Part shown: positions 6,746 to 14,133 of the stretch, piece by piece | Position numbering within the stretch: position 1 is the stretch's first letter | How the letters are laid out: each line of letters opens with the position of its first letter | Assembly: GCA_022709995.1 (NCBI GenBank) | Contig: JAKLHU010000008.1 | Span: forward strand, 1-14,134 | Length of the DNA: 14,134 bases | From: Verrucomicrobiota bacterium | GTDB taxonomy: Bacteria; Verrucomicrobiota; Lentisphaeria; Oligosphaerales; Oligosphaeraceae | Direction: 5' to 3' | Program-made: the position numbers and the translations under genes | The notes under the pieces: generated by a model | The model's input: only the letters and a program-made list of their open reading frames with translations | What the model was told of the DNA's origin: nothing | The model's database searches: none

Positions 6746-8833
6746 CTAATCCAATATTCTGATTTCTCTTTTACGGACTACCTCAAAGTCGGGTTCTGTT
6801 AGTCCAATAGATGTCAAGTACTCGTATGTCTCATCGTAGTACGCAGGCTTGCGGGTGTCGTCGTCGTCGTTTCCCTCGGGGATACAGAGCACCATTCCCT
6901 GTCGGGCTCGCGTCAGCAAAACCCGATAAGCATTGAGTTGATAGGCCTTTCGGGTCTCATCGCGAATATTTAACCATTTGTTGCCGATGAATGAGTGGTT
7001 GGTCCACGTGTTGCCTTGGCGGCGGAAGTCGCCATCCCAGACCACGCATGTCCAATCCAATTCAAGACCTTGCACATCAAACTCCGATGCGGCATCCTCC
7101 AGAAAGTTCGACGACCGGATGTCATTGGTGTCATCCAGAAACCAATGAACCGTATCGGGCTTGCATCGCACATCGATAGCCAGCGGACGCAGGCGTTGAG
7201 CCTGTGAGGAGACCAGCATGCCATACCGTTCCGACCCTTGATGGATTTCTTTAAGCCAGCGTTTTGCATCATGCAATGAACGCGTTAAGTAAATGGGGTA
7301 ATTTCTTTCACATAATTCTTGGAAAATTTCGCGGGAACGTGCACTATCTCCTTCCAGCAGATAGTGGACAAAACTAGAGAGATTCTCGGCTCTGAATGAT
7401 CGCATGGAAACAGCCAGATGAAGACGATGGTTCCGCCTGACTTTTTCATTGCTTTTCAGCAGGTCGGTCAGTTCGCCCTCGGCATATTCTCGTCCTGCCA
7501 ATTGGTCGGATATGAATACATTCCAAGAAGGAAAACGCTCATTGATGGCGCGCAACCATTCGCTAATTCCTGCTTCACCGGTATTGATTTCCTGTCCGCC
7601 GCCGACCAGGCAGATTACCACCGCCCAATCTTCCCGTAAGTCCAAAGACCAAATCAGGAATTCCGGCTCGGACATAGGAAAGTCAGCGATGTTTTGCTTA
7701 CGTTTCAACCAATTGGCAAGTTGTTGCCTTGTCCAAGCACGCTGCGCTTCGTCAAAAATTGCCACATGTTCGACCTCCGCGTAGCCATCATCTTTGTGTT
7801 TTTTTACCTTCACCGGGTCTATTTCCAAAATGCCATTCACGATTGGCCGTTTCAGTTTGGTCAGGGAATTTTTCCGATAGTGGTGGACAATTTGAATAAA
7901 GGAATGCACACTCCGCCGCGCTTCAGTAATATTACATCGCTTGCCGGGGTTTTTCTCCTCAAACTGGCGCTTTTTGTCTCGTGCCAGTGCCTCTGTCAGA
8001 ACAGATACCAGTGGCTGGTTGCCGGACAGATATACGGCCAAGTCTTTTTTTTCAAATTGCTTGACTGCTACATTGAGGCCAACCAATGTTTTGCCGGCGC
8101 CAGGCACGCCCGTCACAAAGCAAATTGATTTTTCATGATTCCGACGTGCATGTTCGATGATGTTCATGACTTGTTCGCTAGTTGACTGGAGGCTGTCTCC
8201 CGATGCATCGGAGCGGGTGATGTCCTCGACCGAATGATTCAGGTACAGGGCACTTGCCGCTTGGACAATGGTCGGAGTCGGCATGTATCGACTATGCACC
8301 CAATCGCTCAAATCCACATTACTCGCATGATTCCGGCAGATAGTGTCGATGATTTTCCGCAGATTCTCCGGATTGGTGCAAATCGGGTCAAAAACTTGCG
8401 AATTGTAGTGGCCAATATGGAGTACTTTTGAAGCCGTCATTGCTGCTGTTGAAACTAGAATTGGAGCAATAAGTAGATGATGGCTTTTCTCGTGAAAATT
8501 CTTCAAGTCAAGGGCGTAATCCCAAACTTGTTCCAAATCCTGACGTTGATAATCAGATTGTCCGACTTTGAATTCCAAGACGAAAACAATGCCATCCAGT
8601 AGCAGTACGACGTCGATGCGTTTACCCAATCGTGGGATGGAGTACTCGAAGATGATCTGGCCAATTTCTTCATGGCTCAGTATTTCCTTGAGAATACCTA
8701 TTTCCTCATTCCATGCATACCGCTGGGTATCGGTCAAATCAAAGGGATTCTCTTGAACTAGGGAATTTACTATCATCCCAGCTTGCTGATGGGAAAAATC
8801 GCTTATGTTAGCCCTGTAGAAAAAACGGTTCAT
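6746..8833 (-). CDS. PD-(D/E)XK nuclease fused to SF1-type helicase (DUF2075 / Schlafen group 3-like)
   Basis: A 695-residue protein with two parts. Residues about 1-190 form a nuclease-like domain: GKRIDVVLLLDGIVFVLEFKVG has the D-(x)n-ExK spacing of PD-(D/E)XK enzymes (Asp74, Glu87, Lys89). The rest is an ATP-driven helicase of the DUF2075 family (PF09848). It shows Walker A GVPGAGKT (242-249), Walker B VAIFDEAQ (357-364), LVGGGQEI (409-416), the motif V-like EFDVQGLELDW (584-594) and the motif VI-like YRVLLTRARQG (636-646). All key residues are present, so it is probably active on nucleic acid. The start has GAGGA at 8846-8850, 12 bases upstream, longer than ideal; AAAAGG directly abuts the ATG. 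The gene is alone in an AT-richer islet (26 of 60 G+C in 8041-8100), unlike its neighbours, suggesting transfer. Anti-phage defence or DNA repair is plausible but not shown. Confidence 0.9.
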   Translation of the reverse strand: MNRFFYRANISDFSHQQAGMIVNSLVQENPFDLTDTQRYAWNEEIGILKEILSHEEIGQIIFEYSIPRLGKRIDVVLLLDGIVFVLEFKVGQSDYQRQDLEQVWDYALDLKNFHEKSHHLLIAPILVSTAAMTASKVLHIGHYNSQVFDPICTNPENLRKIIDTICRNHASNVDLSDWVHSRYMPTPTIVQAASALYLNHSVEDITRSDASGDSLQSTSEQVMNIIEHARRNHEKSICFVTGVPGAGKTLVGLNVAVKQFEKKDLAVYLSGNQPLVSVLTEALARDKKRQFEEKNPGKRCNITEARRSVHSFIQIVHHYRKNSLTKLKRPIVNGILEIDPVKVKKHKDDGYAEVEHVAIFDEAQRAWTRQQLANWLKRKQNIADFPMSEPEFLIWSLDLREDWAVVICLVGGGQEINTGEAGISEWLRAINERFPSWNVFISDQLAGREYAEGELTDLLKSNEKVRRNHRLHLAVSMRSFRAENLSSFVHYLLEGDSARSREIFQELCERNYPIYLTRSLHDAKRWLKEIHQGSERYGMLVSSQAQRLRPLAIDVRCKPDTVHWFLDDTNDIRSSNFLEDAASEFDVQGLELDWTCVVWDGDFRRQGNTWTNHSFIGNKWLNIRDETRKAYQLNAYRVLLTRARQGMVLCIPEGNDDDDTRKPAYYDETYEYLTSIGLTEPDFEVVRKREIRILD

Positions 8834-9161
8834 TCCTTTTCAAGTTCCTCTTTAGCTAATACACTCGACCCAAGCGATAATCTTTATCTTGTTTTTTTGG
8901 GGGGGGAGAGGAGAATTGTTCAAATTGACATTACGGAAGAAACAGGAATGTTCTGGCCCAAGCGGTTTCAAAAAAATCCGCCAGCGCCAGAGAGACCAGT
9001 CCGCTTCCCGCGAAAAAGTCAAGGCATGTTTTAGGTTGGGAAGTTATAGTCATGACCTGCCCCCCAGTATGGCAAGACGCAAAAACAAATGGGAGCGCCC
9101 TGCGGTCCACATTCCATCGTTCGCCACACGCTCCTCCATCCCTCTGCCGCCGGCCGCTTCC
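8834..9161. other. Gene-free stretch upstream of the nuclease-helicase gene
   Basis: It holds the promoter region of the minus-strand nuclease-helicase gene and the downstream end of the oxidoreductase gene. Open frames here do not look like proteins. Composition is AT-rich up to about 9050 and then returns to the GC-rich background, marking the right edge of the AT-rich islet. I see no tRNA, integrase, terminal inverted repeat or flanking direct repeat that would explain an insertion, and no confident -10/-35 pair. A homopolymer tract at 8892-8906 is listed separately. Confidence 0.6.
8892..8906. repeat. Adjacent homopolymers T7-G8
   Basis: Seven T followed by eight G on the plus strand, that is C8-A7 on the strand of the nuclease-helicase gene, 59 to 73 bases before its start codon. 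Runs of this length can slip during replication. In promoter regions of other bacteria such tracts change expression by altering promoter spacing; no promoter is clearly recognised around this one. Confidence 0.75.
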
Positions 9162-10427
9162 TCAACCCTGGCCGCGGGCGATCACACGCAGCATCCAATC
9201 CAGATTCTGCACGGCCATTGCGGGCGTCATCTCCACCCGGCCCTGCCGGAAGCTGCGGATCAGCTGCCGCATCATGTCCGGCCGCTTCACGCTCCCGAAC
9301 GGCGACGTGATCTCCATCTGGAACACGCCCTCCTCGTCCCGGTAGCCGCCAATGTCATACACACTGCCGTTCAATTCCAGCTGCCGGACGTTCTTCGGCT
9401 CCGTGTCGGTGTGGAACGTATGAATCCGGCATTGCAAGTCAGGCTGCCCCGGCCGCGGGCAGCGGAACTCGGCATCGGCCAGGTGGCCGTCAAAATGCAC
9501 CTGCAGCGACTCCCAGTCCGGTTCGTGGCCGTCGCTCAGGACCTGCACGCAGGCCAGCATGTGCGGCGCCAGGTCGACCCAGGTCCACGCCGGCACCGGC
9601 GGCCGATTCCGCGTCGGCGACACCAGCCGGCCGGCGAAATCCGTGATGACAGCCGAGCCGGACTGCTCGCCGAACAGCCGGCGACATTCCCGCACCGCCA
9701 TGACGTACTGCGTGCAGACGCCCAGCAGGCGGCGCTTCTGGCGGCCGAGCTCGCACAGCTCGGCCGCCTGCTCGCGCAACTGGCCGTGCGGCAAAGCGTC
9801 GTCATACACAAACGGCTTTTCACACAGCACATGGCAACCAGCCGCCAATGCCGTCTTGACCGCCGCATAATGCAGACGCGGCGGCAGACAGACGTCGACG
9901 ATGTCCGGCTGCTCCCGGTCCAGAAGCTCGTCGAGGCAGACATAGCCCTTGCCCTCGAAACCGCAGGACTCGTGCAATGCCGCCACCGTCTTCGCCACGC
10001 TCTCCGGACTGCTTCCGAGCACGGCGACCGGCATCGATCCTTCCAGCCGCCACCAGTTGCAATGATGGCGGCCGATGCCGCTGGCACCCAGCACCGCCAC
10101 CCGCGGTTCCGCCGGCAGCAAGGCCGCTTCCCGGGACAACCGATAGTCCTTCAAGACCATCATCGCGCTGTCGCTCAACGGCGACCGCCGAAAGCCAAGT
10201 ATCTTCGTCCCCTGATAGCCAAACAACCGCGCCAGGTCGGACGACTGCAAGCAACGGTAGATCGGACACGTGAACGACGTCACCAGCTTATCCAGACTGT
10301 TCAACGCCAGGTCTTCGGTCACCAGGATGAACGCCAGACGGTTCTTCACCTGCCGCAGACGGTCGCGCCCGACTTCAATAATACCGGCCCGCAGCATGAA
10401 CGGCGTCAATTTTTCAAAGGCTTCCAT
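9162..10427 (-). CDS. L7Ae/L30e-like RNA-binding domain fused to Gfo/Idh/MocA oxidoreductase
   Basis: Residues about 106-421 are a complete Gfo/Idh/MocA NAD(P)-dependent sugar or inositol oxidoreductase. It has a Rossmann start RVAVLGASGIGRHH (GxSGxG at 114-119), DIVDVCLPPRLH (175-186), the family EKP motif (203-205) and WVDLAPHML (283-291), whose Asp285 and His289 fit the usual catalytic region. Residues about 1-100 are not part of that family. They resemble L7Ae/L30e RNA-binding proteins, especially bacterial YlxQ: MLRAGIIEVGRDRL matches the RAxK-x-x-x-G opening, FILVTED (33-39) the LLTED strand, then CPIYR, SSDLARLFG and KILGF. The start has AGGA six bases upstream (10434-10437), so the extension is probably translated. 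The isomerase gene ends 91 bases upstream on the same strand. The oxidoreductase call is firm; the L7Ae call rests on eye alignment. Substrate and RNA target are unknown. Confidence 0.88.
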   Translation of the reverse strand: MEAFEKLTPFMLRAGIIEVGRDRLRQVKNRLAFILVTEDLALNSLDKLVTSFTCPIYRCLQSSDLARLFGYQGTKILGFRRSPLSDSAMMVLKDYRLSREAALLPAEPRVAVLGASGIGRHHCNWWRLEGSMPVAVLGSSPESVAKTVAALHESCGFEGKGYVCLDELLDREQPDIVDVCLPPRLHYAAVKTALAAGCHVLCEKPFVYDDALPHGQLREQAAELCELGRQKRRLLGVCTQYVMAVRECRRLFGEQSGSAVITDFAGRLVSPTRNRPPVPAWTWVDLAPHMLACVQVLSDGHEPDWESLQVHFDGHLADAEFRCPRPGQPDLQCRIHTFHTDTEPKNVRQLELNGSVYDIGGYRDEEGVFQMEITSPFGSVKRPDMMRQLIRSFRQGRVEMTPAMAVQNLDWMLRVIARGQG

Positions 10428-10433
10428 GATCTT

Positions 10434-10437
10434 TCCT
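10434..10437 (-). promoter_or_regulatory. Ribosome binding site fixing the start of the L7Ae-oxidoreductase fusion
   Basis: The minus strand reads GCGAGGAAAGATC directly before the ATG at 10427, with AGGA six bases away. The Met pair at residues 89-90, the only likely restart near the oxidoreductase domain, has no comparable site. This favours translation of the full fused chain. Confidence 0.7.
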
Positions 10438-10518
10438 CGCTCGCCTGTTTTCCGCCCACCGCGCCGGCGGCGTCCCAGCGCGTTTCCGCCCCCGGCGGCC
10501 GAACCGCCCGCCTCCGCC

Positions 10519-11421
10519 TCAAGCCAAACTCATAATCCGGTCCAGCGCCGACGACGTCCTGGCCAGCAGCGTCGGGTCCGGCGGCATCATCTCCGCCGTC
10601 ATGGTTCGGTCGTAGCCGATCTGGCGCAGGGCCCGCATCGTCTCCAGCCACGGCACGTCGCCGGCCATGAGATCGCAGAAGCCGGCCAGAGTGCCATCCG
10701 ACAACTTGAAGTCCTTGACGTGGATGCGCTGGATGCGCCGCCCAAGCAGCTCGATCCAGTGCGGCGGCCACTGCTGGTGATTGAGATGATTGCCGATGTC
10801 AAAGTACACCCCGACGCTCGGATTGCCGATGCCGTCAATGAAATCCATCAGCTCCAGCGGCGAGTAGAACAAGCCATTCCAGACATTCTCCACCGAAAGC
10901 TCGACGCCCAGTCCGGCCGCGACCTCCCCGAGCTCGCGGACGGCTTCCGCCGCCCATTGCCGGGCCAGGTCGTAGCGGACCGGCCGGTACGACGGCGCCC
11001 AGGGAATCAGCACCGCCCCGGGGACAAACAGCAGCGATGTCGCCCCCAGCCAGGCCGTCTGCCGCAAGGCGGCCCGGTGATTCTCGATCGCCTGCCGCCG
11101 CACCGACGCATCAAGGTGCGTCGGACAACACGCCCAAGTCATGCCGCTGGCCACGCTGTCAAGGCGAATTCCAACCCGCTCCGCCTCCGCCCGCCACTGC
11201 TCGCATTGCTTCTGGCTGGTCGCCGGCGTCAGCGGCCCGTCCAAGCCGGCGCATAGCTCCAGCGCCGCATAGCCGGCGTCGCGGGCCAGGCGCATCGCCT
11301 TGCCCGGCGGGCAAAACACCGTCCCACCCTGGTCGCCAGACCAGCTGGCGCTGGTGGAACTCGTCGTCGCCGCGTCCGGCGTCTCCGGCATGAATGACCA
11401 GTAACTGATTGCCTTCAGCAT
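10519..11421 (-). CDS. Sugar phosphate isomerase/epimerase (AP_endonuc_2 TIM barrel)
   Basis: A 300-residue cytoplasmic TIM-barrel enzyme of the xylose isomerase-like family (PF01261), which interconverts sugars, keto-sugars or inositol derivatives using a divalent metal. Four probable metal ligands are in the expected order: Glu178 (LSVENVWNG), Asp208 (GVYFDIGNH), His234 (RIHVKDFK) and Glu277 (TMTAEM). GDVPWLETMRALRQIGYD (254-271) is the typical approach to the last strand. AGAGG at 11431-11435 lies nine bases before the ATG. It precedes the L7Ae-oxidoreductase fusion gene by 91 bases on the same strand, so the two are probably co-transcribed; isomerase/epimerase plus Gfo/Idh/MocA pairs are common in sugar and inositol catabolism. 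A loop of about 20 residues near the N-terminus (PDAATTSSTSASWSGDQ) is unusually rich in Ser and Thr. The exact substrate cannot be assigned. Confidence 0.9.
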   Translation of the reverse strand: MLKAISYWSFMPETPDAATTSSTSASWSGDQGGTVFCPPGKAMRLARDAGYAALELCAGLDGPLTPATSQKQCEQWRAEAERVGIRLDSVASGMTWACCPTHLDASVRRQAIENHRAALRQTAWLGATSLLFVPGAVLIPWAPSYRPVRYDLARQWAAEAVRELGEVAAGLGVELSVENVWNGLFYSPLELMDFIDGIGNPSVGVYFDIGNHLNHQQWPPHWIELLGRRIQRIHVKDFKLSDGTLAGFCDLMAGDVPWLETMRALRQIGYDRTMTAEMMPPDPTLLARTSSALDRIMSLA

Positions 11422-11449
11422 GCTTCACCACCTCTGCTTGATGCCTTTG

Positions 11450-11637
11450 CCAGCGCTTGCCCCGGCGCCGACAAGCCCTCGTTCAGGCCGTCCACCACCT
11501 TCACGTGCAATTGGATAGCCGTCAATACCTCTTTGCCGATACCAACCCCGCGCCAGCATCAACGCCAGCGTTCCGGTCGCCCCCCGCTTCGACGCAGCGC
11601 GCGCTGCGGCCGCTTACCAGCGCTTGCCCCGGCGCCG
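11450..11637. repeat. Pair of 21-base direct repeats between the unknown gene and the isomerase gene
   Basis: An identical 21-base sequence beginning CCAGCGCTTGCCCC occurs at 11450-11470 and 11617-11637, separated by 146 bases. The intervening sequence includes a perfect 16-base palindrome at 11593-11608 (CGCAGCGC then GCGCTGCG). No protein gene is supported in this 224-base gap. The copies could be remnants of a duplication, a small mobile element scar, or regulatory sites for the genes to the left. Confidence 0.7.
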
Positions 11638-11645
11638 GCGACGGC

Positions 11646-14009
11646 CTAATTAGCCGTTGCCGGCGTTGCCGGAGGAGCCGGCGCCGCGGCGGCGGCTTGG
11701 CGCTGACGCCGCAGATACTCGTTCATCTGCAGCACCATCTTGGCGCCGACGGTGCGCTTCAAATCACCCAGAGCCTGGCGTTGCTGGCTCAAATTCGCCA
11801 GGCACGACTCATACGACGAGGCCGCCGGCGGCGTCGACGTCTTCAACAAGCTGACCAGGTCTGAATCCGTGTCCAGGCCCAAACACAGGATATAGCAGTT
11901 CCCCCACTGTTCCGCCGCCTCGGTGGCGTCGCCGTCCAGAGCCATTCGTTCCGCCCGCTGCGCCACATACAGCGGATACTGGTTGAGATAATATAAAAGT
12001 TGCAGGGCGACCATGCGCAGACTGTCACGCCGGGCCCAATCCAGCATCTCGCCCGGCGTCCACACCCGGTCGTACTGCAGCGCCGGCGCCGCGTCCGCCG
12101 CCTGCAACTGAGTGGCGTCATACACCGTCTTGACTTCACTCACCCGCACATCATTGAAAGGATGCGACTCCTCCAAAACAAATTTCTTGTTGTAAAATTC
12201 GTTGACCTCGACCAACGTCGACACCCCGGGGCCGCGCACATGCATGAACACCCGCACATGCGCCAAACGCTCGATTTCCTTGACGTGAATGACCTGCTCC
12301 AAAATGTCCTGGCTGTAAATCAGGGGCGACGACTGCTCTTTCGGCAACAAGGCGTTGCCTTCCTCCGGACGGTAGCTCGGATTCGGCCGCCGGCGCGTCT
12401 CACCATGGCGCCGGACCGTCCGCATGGCCTGCCGCTCCGCGCTCTCGCTGCCATCGAAATTGGCCACGACGCCGCCATGGACGACGTAGCCCCACGGCGA
12501 CCGCGCCGTCCCGGGATCAGCCACCCGCACCAGACGCCACAACCCGAACGACGTCAGCACCGACCGCAGCTCGTTCTCCAAATCGCGGCTGTAGGTCATG
12601 CCAACTCCCGGCGTCGCCGACGACATGTCGTCGACCGACACCGTCCGCAGCAAATTCTTCTCCTCCACCAGCTCCCGCGCCCGCGCCAGCAGCTTGTCCG
12701 TCTTCCGGCACGCTTCCAGCAACGGCTCCGGCAAGACCAGGTCGCCGCCCGGCGCGGTCATCTGCTGCAGCATCACGCACGACGCCACGGCGACCCCGTA
12801 CTTGTTCATGATGTTCAGCGCGCGCTCCGCCACGGCGTGATATTCAACCATGACCTTCGGCAAAATCGCCAGGTACTCGTCCTGCAGAACTTGCTCGAAA
12901 AGCCGCAGATGCGACAACCCGGCGCCGCCCGCGTCCGGCGCCGGGGCCGTCATCATGCCGTACAGCTCCATGTCCTGCTGGGCCTGCTCCCGAAGATAAA
13001 GCCGCCACGTCTTGAACTGCTCCGACGCTTCCCAGTATTCCTGCCGCTCCGCCAGCTGGCGCAACTGCGCGCGCCAGACTTGCGTGCGCAACTTGGCCGC
13101 CCGGCCGACCAGACGGGCAATGACTTCCCCATGACGAACCAGCGCCAGGGCAAAACGGCCGTCGTTGCGCCAGACCCGCAGCGACTCCGACAGCTTCTTC
13201 TCCAGCGCCGACAGCGTCGACAACGCCGTCAACGCCCCGGGGTCGGCGCCCCCGGCGCCATCGGCCAGACGCTTCTCCTCGGCAGCCAGGCCCGCTTCGG
13301 CCCACGCCAGAATGCGCGCAATGTGCGCGTCCGGCAAACCGCCCAGCAGCGCGTCAAACGACGACAGGGTCTGGCGGTCGCCCAAATCGGCGAAACTCAC
13401 CCCGTCCGGCAATTTCTTTCTGGCCTCGCTCAAAATATCCAGCGCCTTGACGACGTCGTCGCCGGCGGCCAGCGCCTGCGCCGCCGCCATCGCGTCGACG
13501 ACCTGCTTCTTGGCGGTCGCCAAGGCGTGCAGACTGTCGACGGCCGTCAGCAAATCCTGGCGCCGGAAATACGACGGATCCGGAACGGTCAGGCGACGAT
13601 CGCGGGCCCAGGCGGCAAAGTCATCCCGGGCCTTGCTGCCACCCTGCCGCCAAAACGCGTCGTCGCGGCATTCGCCGGCCGGGACGGCGATTTCCAGCGG
13701 CCGTTCCAAGCGTCCGCGCACCAGTTCCAGCAGCCGCAGTCCCTCGGCCAGACCGGCCTCCTGCCCGAACCACTCCGGAACCAGTTTCAAAATACCCTCC
13801 GCATCCGCCGCGACGACCGGCTTGCCCTGCTGGCCCAAGTCAGCCGCCCACTGCCGATGCAGAGAGGCCGCTGTCGTCTCGCGCAGCCGCCGCACCTCCC
13901 GCGTCCAATCCTCGGGAACCCGCCGGTCGGACATCGCATCCTCATACCAGACCATCAGAGAATACAGCGCCTCCGGGGTCGCCGCCTCCGGATAGACAGC
14001 TTTCGGCAA
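11646..14009 (-). CDS. Large protein of unknown function, 5' end disrupted
   Basis: I do not recognise this family. The open frame gives 787 residues starting at a TTG codon (14009), a start I doubt, because the coding pattern continues upstream in another frame (see the entry at 13942-14133). The protein has no membrane segment or visible signal peptide. Residues about 1-500 are strongly helical, Leu/Ala/Arg/Glu-rich, with likely coiled-coil stretches such as STLSALEKKLSESLRVW and RELVEEKNLL. A more mixed alpha/beta portion lies around residues 560-640 (SPLIYSQDILEQVIHVKEI; VRVFMHVRGPGVSTLVEV; EFYNKKFVLEESHPF). Further helices follow, and the last 17 residues are an Ala/Pro tail. Composition matches the flanking host genes. 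A structural or envelope-associated role is possible but is only a guess. The stop is TAG at 11646-11648. Confidence 0.75.
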   Translation of the reverse strand: MPKAVYPEAATPEALYSLMVWYEDAMSDRRVPEDWTREVRRLRETTAASLHRQWAADLGQQGKPVVAADAEGILKLVPEWFGQEAGLAEGLRLLELVRGRLERPLEIAVPAGECRDDAFWRQGGSKARDDFAAWARDRRLTVPDPSYFRRQDLLTAVDSLHALATAKKQVVDAMAAAQALAAGDDVVKALDILSEARKKLPDGVSFADLGDRQTLSSFDALLGGLPDAHIARILAWAEAGLAAEEKRLADGAGGADPGALTALSTLSALEKKLSESLRVWRNDGRFALALVRHGEVIARLVGRAAKLRTQVWRAQLRQLAERQEYWEASEQFKTWRLYLREQAQQDMELYGMMTAPAPDAGGAGLSHLRLFEQVLQDEYLAILPKVMVEYHAVAERALNIMNKYGVAVASCVMLQQMTAPGGDLVLPEPLLEACRKTDKLLARARELVEEKNLLRTVSVDDMSSATPGVGMTYSRDLENELRSVLTSFGLWRLVRVADPGTARSPWGYVVHGGVVANFDGSESAERQAMRTVRRHGETRRRPNPSYRPEEGNALLPKEQSSPLIYSQDILEQVIHVKEIERLAHVRVFMHVRGPGVSTLVEVNEFYNKKFVLEESHPFNDVRVSEVKTVYDATQLQAADAAPALQYDRVWTPGEMLDWARRDSLRMVALQLLYYLNQYPLYVAQRAERMALDGDATEAAEQWGNCYILCLGLDTDSDLVSLLKTSTPPAASSYESCLANLSQQRQALGDLKRTVGAKMVLQMNEYLRRQRQAAAAAPAPPATPATAN

Positions 14010-14133
14010 CCCGCCATTGCGGACAAAGCCGGGCGGCGGCGGCGACCACTTTCTCGGGATCGGGGGTATGGGTCAGCAACTGAACCAGCAATGCCACGCA
14101 TCGCACCGCCCCTTTTCGCGACGGTAAAACACA
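13942..14133 (-). pseudogene. Upstream part of the same unknown gene in a shifted frame, cut by the window edge
   Basis: On the minus strand a second frame is open from the window edge and reads RCVALLVQLLTHTPDPEKVV, then AAAARLCPQWR. It then turns into glycine-rich, non-protein-like sequence and stops with TGA at 13942-13944. The frame of the 787-residue protein is blocked upstream by a stop at 14073-14075. Joining the two frames at the CCC run 14010-14012 (one base fewer) would give a smooth protein: ...ARLCPQWR then LPKAVYPEAATPEALYSL. The most likely reading is one gene broken by a one-base insertion or sequencing error, with its true start outside the window. Two overlapping genes are the alternative. 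Confidence 0.55.

Noticed and set aside
8783..9034. A possible 83-residue plus-strand gene over the T7-G8 tract
   Set aside because: It begins inside the minus-strand nuclease-helicase gene, reads through the homopolymers, and shows no protein-like pattern or convincing ribosome binding site.
8889..10535. A 548-codon plus-strand open frame opposite the oxidoreductase gene
   Set aside because: It is antisense to a complete Gfo/Idh/MocA gene with intact motifs and is rich in Arg, Pro and His, as expected for antisense of GC-rich coding DNA.
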